Of a DNA stretch of 64,000 bases, positions 32,831 to 41,430 are shown piece after piece (the stretch's first letter is position 1; the number at the start of each line of letters is the position of its first letter). Below the pieces are notes generated by a model, which was not told the DNA's origin, did no database searches, and saw only the letters and a program-made list of their open reading frames with translations. A program made the position numbers and the translations under genes. The stretch comes from Kribbella rubisoli (lineage in GTDB: Bacteria > Actinomycetota > Actinomycetes > Propionibacteriales > Kribbellaceae): contig NZ_SHKR01000004.1 of the NCBI RefSeq assembly GCF_004217145.1, positions 1 through 64,000 on the forward strand. The letters are read 5' to 3'.

Positions 32831-34477
32831 ATGTCCACATCTGCAGCAATACCTTCCGCTCGGCAGAGCCGGCCGGGCCTGAAGCGTGACATCGGCTTCG
32901 TCGGTCTGATCTGGGCGTCCGAAGGATCGATCATCGGCTCCGGCTGGTTGTTCGGCGCCCAAGGCGCCCTGTCCACCGCCGGCCCCGCGGCGATCATCTC
33001 CTGGGTCATCGGCGGCACGGCGATCCTGATCCTGGCGCTCGTGCACGCGGAGCTCGGCGGTATGTACCCGGTCTCCGGCGGTACGGCGCGCTTCCCGCAC
33101 TACGCGTTCGGCGGCGCGGCCGGTGCGTCGTTCGGCTGGTTCTCCTGGTTGCAGGCGGCCACCGTGGCGCCGATCGAGGTACTGGCGATGATCACCTACG
33201 GCCAGCACTACTCGTTCGCGAGCGGCTGGCTGAAGACCAAGAACGGCCAGCACATCCTCACCGGCTCGGGGATCGTGGTCGCGGTGCTGCTGATGGCCGC
33301 GGTCACCGCGATCAACTTCCTCAGCATCCGGCTGCTCGCGCGGACCAACAGCGCGGCGACCTGGTGGAAGGTCGGCATTCCGCTGCTGACGATCTTCGCG
33401 CTGGCCGTGGTCCAGTTCCACGGCAGCAACTTCACCGCCGCCGACGGCTTCAACCCGTACGGCGCCAAGGGCATCCTGTCCGCGGTGTCGACCAGTGGCA
33501 TCATCTTCGCGCTGCTCGGCTTCGAGCAGGCCGACCAGCTGGCCGGCGAGAGCAGCAACCCGCGGCGCGACATCCCGCGTGCGGTGATCGGGTCGATCGT
33601 GATCGGCGCGGTCATCTACATCCTGCTGCAGATCGTGTTCATCGCGGCCCTGCCCAAGGACCAGATCCAGGGCACCTGGGCGCATGCGGCGTACACGACG
33701 ATGACGGGACCGTTCGCCCAGGTCGCGACGTTGCTGAGTATGGGGTGGCTGGCAACGATCCTGTACATCGACGCGGTGGTTTCGCCTGGTGGTACGGGGC
33801 TGATCTACATCACCGGCAGCTCGCGGGTGTCGTACGGACTGAGCCGGAACGGGTATGTGCCGGCTGTGTTCGAGCGGACCAACAAGCGCGGCGTGCCGTG
33901 GGTCGGGCTGATCACGGCGTTCATCATCGGCTGCATCTGCTTCCTGCCGTTCCCGAGCTGGCGTTCACTGGTCGGGTTGATCACCAGCGCGAGCGTGCTG
34001 ATGTACGCCGGTGCGCCGTTGTCGCTCGGCGTGTTCCGTCGCCGGCTGCCTGGGGCGCATCGCCCGTACCGGCTGCCGGGCGCGAACTGGCTGTCACCGC
34101 TGGCGTTCGTGGTCGCGAACCTGCTGATCCTGTGGTCCGGGTGGATGACGGACTGGAAGCTCGGCGTGGCGATCCTGCTCGGATACGTGATCCTGATCGG
34201 CAACCGGGTGCTGAAGCTGAACCCGATCATGCCGCAGCTCGATCTACGCGCGGCGCAGTGGCTGCCGGCGTACCTGGTCGGGATGGGGCTGATCGTCTAC
34301 CTGAGCGACTTCGGGCCGCTGAAGCACCCGTGGTTCCCGCTGTGGTGGGACATGCTCGTGACGGCAGTCTTCAGCCTGGTCATCTACTTCTGGGCTCTCG
34401 CGGTCGCATTGCCGGCCGAACAGATCCAGGCGATGGTCGACCAGGTCGTCGTACCCGAAGAAGCCAACCTGGGGTGA
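32831..34477 (+). CDS. APC-superfamily amino acid permease
   Basis: 548 residues with about 12-14 membrane helices. The first helix contains the unwound APC signature IGSGWLFGAQGA, and GFEQADQLAGESSNPRRDIPRA is the conserved helix 6-7 region. It imports or exchanges amino acids or related amines with H+ or another substrate. ATG at 32831 is preferred; 32819 in frame is possible and neither has a good ribosome-binding site. It is divergent from the sugar importer and convergent with rluB. The substrate is unknown. Confidence 0.85.
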   Translation: MSTSAAIPSARQSRPGLKRDIGFVGLIWASEGSIIGSGWLFGAQGALSTAGPAAIISWVIGGTAILILALVHAELGGMYPVSGGTARFPHYAFGGAAGASFGWFSWLQAATVAPIEVLAMITYGQHYSFASGWLKTKNGQHILTGSGIVVAVLLMAAVTAINFLSIRLLARTNSAATWWKVGIPLLTIFALAVVQFHGSNFTAADGFNPYGAKGILSAVSTSGIIFALLGFEQADQLAGESSNPRRDIPRAVIGSIVIGAVIYILLQIVFIAALPKDQIQGTWAHAAYTTMTGPFAQVATLLSMGWLATILYIDAVVSPGGTGLIYITGSSRVSYGLSRNGYVPAVFERTNKRGVPWVGLITAFIIGCICFLPFPSWRSLVGLITSASVLMYAGAPLSLGVFRRRLPGAHRPYRLPGANWLSPLAFVVANLLILWSGWMTDWKLGVAILLGYVILIGNRVLKLNPIMPQLDLRAAQWLPAYLVGMGLIVYLSDFGPLKHPWFPLWWDMLVTAVFSLVIYFWALAVALPAEQIQAMVDQVVVPEEANLG

Positions 34478-34542
34478 ACGCCTGTTAGTGCGTCCCCGCC
34501 GGCCCGCCCCGGCGCCGGGCCGAGTGCCTCGGCGTCGGGCAC

Positions 34543-34625
34543 TTGACGGGTTGACCCCTCAGATTGTCGGTTGTTCCCCCTGCATGCAACGGGCTAACCG
34601 ACAATCTGAGGGGTCAACCCGTCAA
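34543..34625. repeat. Perfect 30-bp inverted repeat (hairpin, possible terminator or MITE-like element)
   Basis: Arms 34543-34572 (starting TTGACGGGTTGACCCCTCAG) and 34596-34625 are exact reverse complements over 30 bases around a 23-base loop that contains TGCATGCA. It sits between the convergent stops of the APC permease and rluB. The arm contains TTGAC twice, 8 bp apart. A transcription terminator is the simplest role, but a perfect stem this long is unusual. The 34478-34542 stretch before it is GC-rich with small nested palindromes. Confidence 0.9.
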
Positions 34626-34645
34626 ATGGCTGGGGATCGGCGGGG

Positions 34646-35380
34646 TTAGAGGTCGACGAGGTCGAGAAGCTGGCCCAGTTCCTTCTGGTTGAGGTCTCGG
34701 AGTTCGCCGGTGTGTAGGTTGCCGCGGCGGACCGGGCCGATCGCGGTGCGGGTGAGGCGCTTGACCGGGTGGCCGACCGCGTCGAACATGCGGCGGACGA
34801 TGCGGTTGCGGCCCTCGTGCAGGCTCATCTCGACCAGGGTGCGGCCGGGGACGGTGGAAACGATCTTCACCGTGTCCGCGCGGGCCGGGCCGTCGTCGAG
34901 CTCGACGCCGTCGAGGAGCGTCCGCAGTACCCCGGGCTTGACGTTGCCGTCGACCTCGGCGACGTACGTCTTGGAGACCTCGTACGACGGGTGCGCGAGG
35001 CGGTGCGCGAACTCACCGTGGTTCGTGAGCAGCAGGAGTCCTTCGGTGTCGGTGTCGAGCCGGCCGATGTGGAAGAGACGCTCCGGGCGGTCCTGCACGT
35101 AGTCGGTGATGCACGGACGCCCTTGCGGATCGGACATCGTGCTGACGACACCGCGCGGCTTGTTGAGGACGAGGTACACGTTCGCACTCACCGGCGGAAT
35201 CCGCTCGCCGTCGACCCGGATGACCGCGGACTCCGGATCCACCCGAACCCCGAACTCCGTCACCACCCGCCCGTCAACCTCGACCCGCCCCTCTTCAATC
35301 AAGAGTTCAGCATTCCGCCGGGAAGCAACCCCCGCCCGCGCCAAAACCTTCTGCAACCGAACCCCGCCGTCATCCGCCAT
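34646..35380 (-). CDS. rluB: Ribosomal large-subunit pseudouridine synthase RluB/RsuA family
   Basis: 244 residues. N-terminal S4 RNA-binding domain (VRLQKVLARAGVASRRNAE) and a catalytic domain with the active-site Asp in GRLDTDTEGLLLLTN and the downstream block EGRNRIVRRMFDAVGHPV. It converts a specific rRNA uridine to pseudouridine. ATG at 35380 follows the family start; it lies 11 bases inside the end of scpB, so it is coupled to that gene. Last gene of the parA-RHH-scpA-scpB-rluB cluster. Confidence 0.92.
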   Translation of the reverse strand: MADDGGVRLQKVLARAGVASRRNAELLIEEGRVEVDGRVVTEFGVRVDPESAVIRVDGERIPPVSANVYLVLNKPRGVVSTMSDPQGRPCITDYVQDRPERLFHIGRLDTDTEGLLLLTNHGEFAHRLAHPSYEVSKTYVAEVDGNVKPGVLRTLLDGVELDDGPARADTVKIVSTVPGRTLVEMSLHEGRNRIVRRMFDAVGHPVKRLTRTAIGPVRRGNLHTGELRDLNQKELGQLLDLVDL

Positions 35381-36617
35381 CCCGCCCGCCCTCCCCCAAA
35401 ACCCCAACCACCCGAAACCCCTCAGCAGCCTCCACGGCCTCGGCTTCCACATCGTCAGCGTCTACATCGTCAGCGTCTACATCGTCGGCCTCTACATCGT
35501 CCGCGGCTGCTTCTCCGTCCTCGTCGTCGCCGGCATCCCCGGCCGTCTCCGCGTCCTCCACGGACACAGCGGTTTCGGCCTCTTCGGCATCCGTCGACTC
35601 ATCAGCATCCGCGTCCTGGTACGACGCCACCTCCTCCGCATCCTGCGCGGGCTCGGCGTGCTCGGTCTCGGCGTGCTCCGCCTCGTCGGACTCGGTGGCT
35701 TGTGCGGACTGGGCGTCCTCCGCCATCCCGGCGGACTCCGCGTCGTCCGTTGACGTGGTGTCGTCGGAAGACGGTGAGGGCGGGAGGGTTTGGGCGGCGA
35801 GCTCCTCCTCTATGTCGTCCATGTCGGGGAGGTAGGGAGCGAGCTCCGGGAGGTCGTCCAGGGACTGCATGCCCATGCGTTCCAGGAAGTACGTCGTGGT
35901 GCGGTAGAGGGTGGCTTGGGATTCTGTGTCGGCGCCGGCCTCCTCGACCAGACCGCGCGCTACCAGCGTGCGCATGACGCCGTCGACGTTCACCCCGCGG
36001 ATGGCGGAGACGCGCGCCCGGCTGACCGGCTGCTTGTACGCGACCACCGACAGCGTCTCGAGCGCGGCCTGCGTCAGCCGTGCTTGCTGGCCGTCGAGTA
36101 CGAAGCGTTCGACGTACGGCGCTGCCTCGGCGCGGGTGTAGTACCGCCAGCCGCCGCCCACCTCACGCAGGTCGAACCCACGCCCCTGCTCGGTGTACTC
36201 CTCCGCCAGCCCCGCGAGCGCGTCCGCCACATCCCCCGTGGGCCGCCCGACCGCACGCGCCAACGTGAGCACCGGCAACGGCTCATCCGTCACCATCAGG
36301 ATCGCCTCGATAGCCCGCCGCATGGTGTCGTCATCAACAACAACCTCATCCCCCACCGGCACCTCAGTCTGCCCCGGCGGCAGGTGCTCCTCGTCCTGTG
36401 TATCGGCAGGTTGGGGAGTGTTTTCGCCCGTATCGGGTGCAAAATCCTCCCCAACCCCGACGGGCCGGTCTGGCACAGCGTCCGCGTCCGTGCCCGCCTG
36501 CTCCGCCACGGCACCGTCCGGAGCAACCTGCTGCTCGGAGTCGGCCGCGCCCACCGGCTGGTCCGGCGCGGGTTCTTCCTGTGGGGCGGGCTCGGGGGTG
36601 TTGGTTTGGTCGGTCAC
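35370..36617 (-). CDS. scpB: Segregation and condensation protein ScpB with long acidic extensions
   Basis: 415 residues, about twice the usual ScpB length. The conserved double winged-helix core occupies about residues 95-265 (RRAIEAILMVTDEPLPV, LTQAALETLSVVAYKQPVSR, then IRGVNVDGVMRTL). Long acidic Ala/Glu/Asp-rich tails flank it on both sides; the C-terminal tail holds repeats of DDVxA encoded by 15-bp tandem repeats at 35444-35503. ScpB binds ScpA and SMC to form condensin. GTG at 36617 overlaps the scpA stop as GTGA. Confidence 0.92.
   Translation of the reverse strand: MTDQTNTPEPAPQEEPAPDQPVGAADSEQQVAPDGAVAEQAGTDADAVPDRPVGVGEDFAPDTGENTPQPADTQDEEHLPPGQTEVPVGDEVVVDDDTMRRAIEAILMVTDEPLPVLTLARAVGRPTGDVADALAGLAEEYTEQGRGFDLREVGGGWRYYTRAEAAPYVERFVLDGQQARLTQAALETLSVVAYKQPVSRARVSAIRGVNVDGVMRTLVARGLVEEAGADTESQATLYRTTTYFLERMGMQSLDDLPELAPYLPDMDDIEEELAAQTLPPSPSSDDTTSTDDAESAGMAEDAQSAQATESDEAEHAETEHAEPAQDAEEVASYQDADADESTDAEEAETAVSVEDAETAGDAGDDEDGEAAADDVEADDVDADDVDADDVEAEAVEAAEGFRVVGVLGEGGRDGG
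35444..35503 (-). repeat. 15-bp coding tandem repeat in scpB tail
   Basis: Four consecutive 15-bp units built on TCTACATCGTC (35444-35458, 35459-35473, 35474-35488, 35489-35503) encode the pentapeptide pattern DDV(D/E)A. Units differ at one or a few bases. Reading frame is kept, so copy number could vary without harming the ScpB core. Confidence 0.85.
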
Positions 36618-37597
36618 TGGTTTGCCGTCTCGTTGGGTGCTGGGTCGATGTCGGATTCGTCGGTGGCGCTGGCGCCGGGCTCGAGGAAGTCGGTGTCCTC
36701 GGCAACTACCGGGGCCTCGCCGGCTTCGGGCTCGGACGGTTTGGATTCCTCGTCGAACTCGTCGCTGACGTCGATCTCGCCCTCGTCCGTACCCGTCCAC
36801 CGGATCGTGAGCTCACCCAACGGCGTCACCTGGTCAAAGGTCACCGCAGCCTCACGGAACAACTCCAGCAACGCCAAGAACCGGCACACCGTCGTCACGG
36901 TGTCCGGCGAGTCGGACACCAGCGCGCGAAACGTCGTACTGCGCTGCCGCCGCAACCGGTCCACGATCACCAAAGCCTGTTCGCGCACCGTGACGGCCGG
37001 CGCGTGCAGGTGAGCGAGCGAAACCCCTTCAGGTACGTCGTTCTTCGGCGCCATCGCACGCGACGCGAGCGCAGCCAACCCGGCCGGATCAAGCCCCAGC
37101 AACACCTCAGGCAGCAACTCCGCGAATCGCGGCTCCACCCCAACGGCCCGCGGGAACCGCCGCGACTCGATCGCCATCCGCTCCTGCACCAGCGCAGCGA
37201 TCTGCTTGAACGCCCGATACTGCAACAGCCGCGCGAACAGCAGATCCCGCGCCTCGAGCAGCGCGAGGTCCTCGTCGTCCTCGACCTCGCCCTTCGGCAG
37301 CAACCGCGCCGCCTTCAGGTCCAGCAACGTCGCCGCGATCAGCAGAAACTCCGACGTCTGATCGAGATCCCACTCCGACCCCAGCGCCTTGATATGCGCG
37401 ATGAAGTCGTCCGTGATCACCGAGAGCGCGATCTCGGTGATGTCCAGCTTGTGCTTCGAGATCAGCTGCAGCAGCAGGTCGAACGGGCCCTCGAAGTTCA
37501 CCAGGTGAACACTGAACCCCTTGCCCTCGGCAACAGCCGGCTCGTCGCCCGAGCCGGCCGAGAGGTCCAGCGGTAACGAGTCCGAGGACACGGTCAC
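36614..37597 (-). CDS. scpA: Segregation and condensation protein ScpA (kleisin)
   Basis: 327 residues. The kleisin N-terminal block FSVHLVNFEGPFDLLLQLIS begins near residue 28 and continues HKLDITEIALSVITDDFI; the C-terminal winged helix is near 220-265. The last 60 residues are an acidic, probably disordered tail. ScpA bridges the SMC heads in condensin with ScpB. GTG at 37597 overlaps the upstream RHH gene stop as GTGA, and its own stop overlaps scpB, so translation is chained across the cluster. Confidence 0.93.
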   Translation of the reverse strand: MTVSSDSLPLDLSAGSGDEPAVAEGKGFSVHLVNFEGPFDLLLQLISKHKLDITEIALSVITDDFIAHIKALGSEWDLDQTSEFLLIAATLLDLKAARLLPKGEVEDDEDLALLEARDLLFARLLQYRAFKQIAALVQERMAIESRRFPRAVGVEPRFAELLPEVLLGLDPAGLAALASRAMAPKNDVPEGVSLAHLHAPAVTVREQALVIVDRLRRQRSTTFRALVSDSPDTVTTVCRFLALLELFREAAVTFDQVTPLGELTIRWTGTDEGEIDVSDEFDEESKPSEPEAGEAPVVAEDTDFLEPGASATDESDIDPAPNETANQ

Positions 37598-37971
37598 TCC
37601 GTGCCCTTGAGCTCCGCGGCCCGGTCCTCGGACGCGCGCAGCCGCCGTACCAGCACCGAGTCCGGCCCGTGGTCGACGAAGTCGGCCAGCAGGACGTCGA
37701 TCGCCTCGCGGACGATCCGGCCCCGGTCGGCGGTCAGGCCGTGCTCCGCGCGCAGCGCAAGTCTGGTCTGTTCCAATCCGAGCAGCTCATCCTCCGTCAC
37801 GTACACGGTGATCTTCGTGTCGTGACGGATCCGACCACTCGACTTCCGGTCGTCGACGACCGTCGTACGGGACCGTACGGTGGACGATCCGTCAGTGGTG
37901 GTGCGCTTCTCGGGTCTGGTCTGCTTCGGTGCCGCACCCCCGAAGAGTTCACTGGCACCTGGCAGGCTCAC
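37594..37971 (-). CDS. Ribbon-helix-helix-like protein between parA and scpA
   Basis: 125 residues. A disordered N-terminal half (Thr/Arg-rich) precedes a segment that looks like a ribbon-helix-helix: TKITVYVTEDELLGLEQTRL as strand and helix, then the helix RGRIVREAIDVLLADF. GTG at 37971 overlaps the parA stop as GTGA; a TTG four codons earlier is less likely. Position between parA and scpA is fixed by overlaps on both sides. A centromere-binding partner for this ParA, like the ParG/Omega type, is possible; this is inference. Confidence 0.65.
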   Translation of the reverse strand: MSLPGASELFGGAAPKQTRPEKRTTTDGSSTVRSRTTVVDDRKSSGRIRHDTKITVYVTEDELLGLEQTRLALRAEHGLTADRGRIVREAIDVLLADFVDHGPDSVLVRRLRASEDRAAELKGTE

Positions 37972-39035
37972 CCGGCGGGACAACGCGCCAGCACCTCCTT
38001 GGCAAGGTCGCGGTACTGCGTAGCCGCTTGGGACGAGGGGGCGTACGTCGTGATCGGTTCGCCGACGACCGTGGTCTCGGGGAACTTGACGGTACGCCGG
38101 ATGACGGTGTGGAAGACGCGTTCGTCGAAGGCCTGGACCACCCGGTCGAGGACCTCCCGGGCGTGCGTCGTACGCCCGTCGAACATGGTGCCGAGGATCC
38201 CGACGATCTCGAGCTTCGGGTTCAGCCGGTCCTGCACCTTGGCGATGGTGTCGGTCAGCATGGCCAGGCCGCGGAGCGCGAAGAACTCACACTCCAGCGG
38301 TACGACGATGCCGTTCGACGCGGTCAGCGCGTTCACCGTGAGCAGACCGAGCGACGGGGCGCAGTCGATCAGGATCACGTCGTAGTTCGGGATGATCGGG
38401 TCCAGCACCCGCTGCAGCGTGTACTCGCGGGCGACCTCCTGGACCAGCTGCACCTCGGCCGCGGACAGGTCGATGTTGGCCGGCAGCAGGTCGAGGTTCT
38501 CCACCCGGGTCGGCCGGATCACCTCGTCGGGCGTGATGTCGCGCTGCATCAGCAGGTTGTAGACCGACAGCTCCAGATCGTGCGGCTGGACGCCGAGGCC
38601 GATCGAGGCGGACCCCTGCGGGTCGAAGTCGATCAGCAGCACCTTGCGGCCGGTCTCGGCGATCGCCGCGCCGAGGTTGATCGTGGTCGTCGTCTTACCG
38701 ACGCCGCCCTTCTGGTTGCACATCGCGATCACCTGCGCCGGGCCGGTCTTGGCGGGTGGCTGCGGCACCGGCAGGTCCGGCAGCGGCCGGCCGGTCGGCC
38801 CGATCTTGTGACGCGGGCCGTTCGGGTCGTTCACGGGTGCAAGGTCCTCCGCGGTGAGCTTGGCCGTCGGCTTCGGCATCTCCGCATAGTTGTCGGGCAG
38901 CGCCCGGGGCGTCGTCACCGGGCGGGGTGGCGTGCTGAACGGCTGGGCCGGCTCCGGGCTCGGATGGTGCCCCGGGATGCGGCCCGAAAGGTGGTCGGTC
39001 ACGTGCTCGGTGCCCGGGAATGTCGACTCGTTCAT
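37968..39035 (-). CDS. parA: ParA-family chromosome-partitioning ATPase
   Basis: 355 residues. A Pro-rich, probably disordered N-terminal extension of about 95 residues precedes a Walker-type ATPase with the deviant Walker A KGGVGKTTT at 109-117, DFDPQGSAS and DVILIDCAPSLGLLT. It should bind non-specific DNA in the ATP form and position cargo or chromosomes. This is the copy next to scpAB, equivalent in position to Rv1708, not the oriC parAB copy. The ATG at 39035 is supported by the lack of in-frame starts before it that fit. Upstream 39036-39230 has no confident gene. Confidence 0.9.
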   Translation of the reverse strand: MNESTFPGTEHVTDHLSGRIPGHHPSPEPAQPFSTPPRPVTTPRALPDNYAEMPKPTAKLTAEDLAPVNDPNGPRHKIGPTGRPLPDLPVPQPPAKTGPAQVIAMCNQKGGVGKTTTTINLGAAIAETGRKVLLIDFDPQGSASIGLGVQPHDLELSVYNLLMQRDITPDEVIRPTRVENLDLLPANIDLSAAEVQLVQEVAREYTLQRVLDPIIPNYDVILIDCAPSLGLLTVNALTASNGIVVPLECEFFALRGLAMLTDTIAKVQDRLNPKLEIVGILGTMFDGRTTHAREVLDRVVQAFDERVFHTVIRRTVKFPETTVVGEPITTYAPSSQAATQYRDLAKEVLARCPAG

Positions 39036-39230
39036 GACTCGTCAAACCTTTCAACCGATACGGGCGATCCCAGCGACTGTAAGCGTGCATTCAAGCACTC
39101 TCAACCAGCCACTCCGCACCGGGGTGGGGCTGTTTGTCGACAAAGCTCCGAACCTGGCCGATCACCCACTCCGAGTTACCGGCCGTGAGCAGATGATCGC
39201 ACACCGTCTCCGCCCACCGAGCACCGGGGT

Positions 39231-40475
39231 CTAGCTTTTCACGATCCGGTTGTAGCTGTAGAACCAGGTCGGTACGACGGCCGCCACGACGGCGAGCCCC
39301 CAGGCCGGCAGCGAGTGCCCCAGCAAGGCGACGAGGACCGACACGAGCAGGCACGGGATCTGCCAGCCGAGGAACCACCGCAGCCGCACCTTCCCGATCA
39401 CGCCGGCCACACCGCTGATCACGAAGTACAGAGCGAGCCCTCCGAACAGGTACCAGCGCTCCTTGGTCTCCAGGTGCTCCCCGGCGTGCGGGATCAGACC
39501 GCCCAGTCCGGCCGCCATAGCGACGATTGCCCCGGTGACGACGAGGTGAGCGAGCAGTGCGGCCCACGGCTCGAGCGGAGTGGTACTGCGGGGCGCCGGA
39601 GTGAAGCCATACAGCGTCGTGAGCTGCCAGAGCTCGATCATCAACCAGAACGCGGCCAGCGAGGCCAGACCGACCTTCCAGTCCCAGTCGAGCTCGGTGT
39701 TCGCGTCGACGACCTGCGCCAGTGCCTCTCCGAGCACGATGATCACGAACAGCCCCAGCCGCTCGTCCAGATGCCCCCGCTCGACCTGCGCGGTCGTGAT
39801 CAGCGGCGGCTTCGCCGGCACCTCGTCGTCACGCCGGTGCCACAGGCGGCGCAACAACCGGTCCCGGAGCTGGTCCTGTTCCTGCTGACGGCGGATGCTG
39901 GTCGCACGCTGCTCCAGCGCCTTCGGGTTGCGTGCCCCCATCACGGAGAACATCAGGTCGGCGGCGATCCCGCCGGCCCAGAGCCAGTACGCCGTCTCCT
40001 CCGGGACGAACAAAGCGACGACCCATGGCGCGGCCATGACACCCTGCGTGGCCGGCCAGAAGCCGATCACCTTGCCGTCCCGGCTGGCCGACCCTGCCGC
40101 GATGCCCCGGCAGACCAGGAAAGCGACAGTGAACGCCACGGTCCGGCTGCCACCGTGCGGCTCTCCAGCATGGCCCGGCAGCAGACCCGGCCACACGCCA
40201 GGTACGGACGCAGCCATTACGCCGATGCCCAGCATGGTCCGCAGTACCGCTCGGCGCCGTGTGTGCTCCCCCGCGACGTTGGCGTAGACGCTGGTCGCCG
40301 TCCACACGCTCCAGATCGCGTAGAACATCGCCGCGCAGATGGCGACCTGCCCGAGCGTCTCGGCACCGTGCAGCCGGTGCGAGATCTGCGCGGCCGCAGC
40401 GACCACGGTCAGATCGAAGAACAACTCCAGCCAACTCGCGTGCCGCTCCTCAGCAGCCCCCGTCTGTTCACTCAC
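39231..40475 (-). CDS. Low temperature requirement protein A (LtrA)
   Basis: 414 residues with about 10-12 membrane helices. The family motif WLELFFDLTVVAAAAQISH is at residues 15-33 and HLDERLGLFVIIVLGEAL is near residue 230. A cytoplasmic loop carrying RRQQEQDQLRDRLLRRLWHR separates two helix groups. LtrA was named from a Listeria cold-growth phenotype but its biochemistry is unknown. GTG start. It ends 196 bp before parA on the same strand; xerD starts 11 bp after its beginning, on the same strand. Confidence 0.85.
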   Translation of the reverse strand: MSEQTGAAEERHASWLELFFDLTVVAAAAQISHRLHGAETLGQVAICAAMFYAIWSVWTATSVYANVAGEHTRRRAVLRTMLGIGVMAASVPGVWPGLLPGHAGEPHGGSRTVAFTVAFLVCRGIAAGSASRDGKVIGFWPATQGVMAAPWVVALFVPEETAYWLWAGGIAADLMFSVMGARNPKALEQRATSIRRQQEQDQLRDRLLRRLWHRRDDEVPAKPPLITTAQVERGHLDERLGLFVIIVLGEALAQVVDANTELDWDWKVGLASLAAFWLMIELWQLTTLYGFTPAPRSTTPLEPWAALLAHLVVTGAIVAMAAGLGGLIPHAGEHLETKERWYLFGGLALYFVISGVAGVIGKVRLRWFLGWQIPCLLVSVLVALLGHSLPAWGLAVVAAVVPTWFYSYNRIVKS

Positions 40476-40485
40476 GCGGTGAACC

Positions 40486-41430
40486 TTAAGAGGAGAGCGC
40501 CCGGGGGTGCGAGGTCGCGTAGACCTCGCGGAGCTTGTCGACCGTCACCAGGGTGTACACCTGGGTCGTCGTGACGGACGCATGTCCGAGCAGTTCCTGG
40601 ACCACGCGTACGTCGGCCCCGCCGTCCAGCAGGTGGGTCGCGTACGAATGACGCAGCGTGTGCGGGGAGATCTCCTTCGAGATCCCAGCCCGCTGCGCGG
40701 CACGACGCAATACCGTCCAGGCGCTCTGCCGGGACAGGCGGCCGCCGCGGGCGTTCAGAAACAGCGCATGGGTGCCGCGTCCGCGCGACACCAGGTCAGG
40801 GCGACCACGGACCTGGTACGCCGACAGTGCGTCGCGGGCGTACGACCCGACGGGCACTACCCGCTCCTTGCCGCCCTTACCGCGCAGCAGCACCGCACCG
40901 GCGTCCAGGTCGATGTCGTCGACGTCCAGGCCGACTGCCTCGGAGATGCGGGCTCCGGTGCCGTACAGGAACTCCAGAAGGGCAGCGTCCCGAGTGGCCA
41001 GTACAGCGGGCTCGGCCTCGGCTCCAGCGGCCGCTGTGAGGATCCGGGTGACCTCGTCGACAGACAGTGCCTTCGGCAGCCGCTGCGGCGGCGCAGGCGG
41101 CTTCACGGCCGCCGCAGGGTCCACAGCGGTCAGCCCCTCGCGTACACAGAACTTGTGGAACCCGCGGACCGCCACAACCGTCCGCCCGGCGCTGGAAGCG
41201 GTCAGCGGCGGATGGTCCGCGTCGCCTTCACGCAGCCGCATCAGGAAGTCGCCGATCACGGCCTCCGTGATCCGGCCGAGGTCGTCGATCCCGGCGGAGG
41301 CGAGGTAGCCGCCGTACCGGCGCAGGTCACGCCGGTACGACGCCAGGGTGTTGGGGGCCAGACCGCGCTCCACCGTGAGGTGGTCCAGGTAGGTGCCAAC
41401 TGCCCTGGTGATGCCCGAAGAGATACTCAG
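40486..41430 (-). CDS. xerD: Tyrosine recombinase XerD
   Basis: About 314 residues if read from the CTG at 41430; 295 from the first ordinary start, GTG at 41373. Catalytic residues are all present: Arg in [22 protein letters not shown] with H-x-x-R, the second His in [11 protein letters not shown], and Tyr in QVYTLV. XerCD resolves chromosome dimers at dif. The core-binding domain aligns with Mycobacterium XerD through [26 protein letters not shown], of which the part before VERG lies upstream of 41373. Start is therefore uncertain. The CTG overlaps the ald stop as CTGA. End is certain. Confidence 0.9.
   Translation of the reverse strand: MSISSGITRAVGTYLDHLTVERGLAPNTLASYRRDLRRYGGYLASAGIDDLGRITEAVIGDFLMRLREGDADHPPLTASSAGRTVVAVRGFHKFCVREGLTAVDPAAAVKPPAPPQRLPKALSVDEVTRILTAAAGAEAEPAVLATRDAALLEFLYGTGARISEAVGLDVDDIDLDAGAVLLRGKGGKERVVPVGSYARDALSAYQVRGRPDLVSRGRGTHALFLNARGGRLSRQSAWTVLRRAAQRAGISKEISPHTLRHSYATHLLDGGADVRVVQELLGHASVTTTQVYTLVTVDKLREVYATSHPRALSS

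Noticed and set aside
31538..33685. Single 715-codon protein on the minus strand
   Set aside because: The first half is antisense to the APC permease; the real binding protein starts at ATG 32641 with a ribosome-binding site and signal peptide.
34563..34590. TTGTCGGTT inside the big inverted repeat as a PafBC-type (RecA-NDp) promoter
   Set aside because: The -35-like element matches partly, but the hexamer at the required spacing is TGCATG, not TAnnnT, and no gene starts downstream.
35444..35503. 15-bp repeats in scpB as a CRISPR or satellite
   Set aside because: Units are contiguous without spacers and keep the coding frame.
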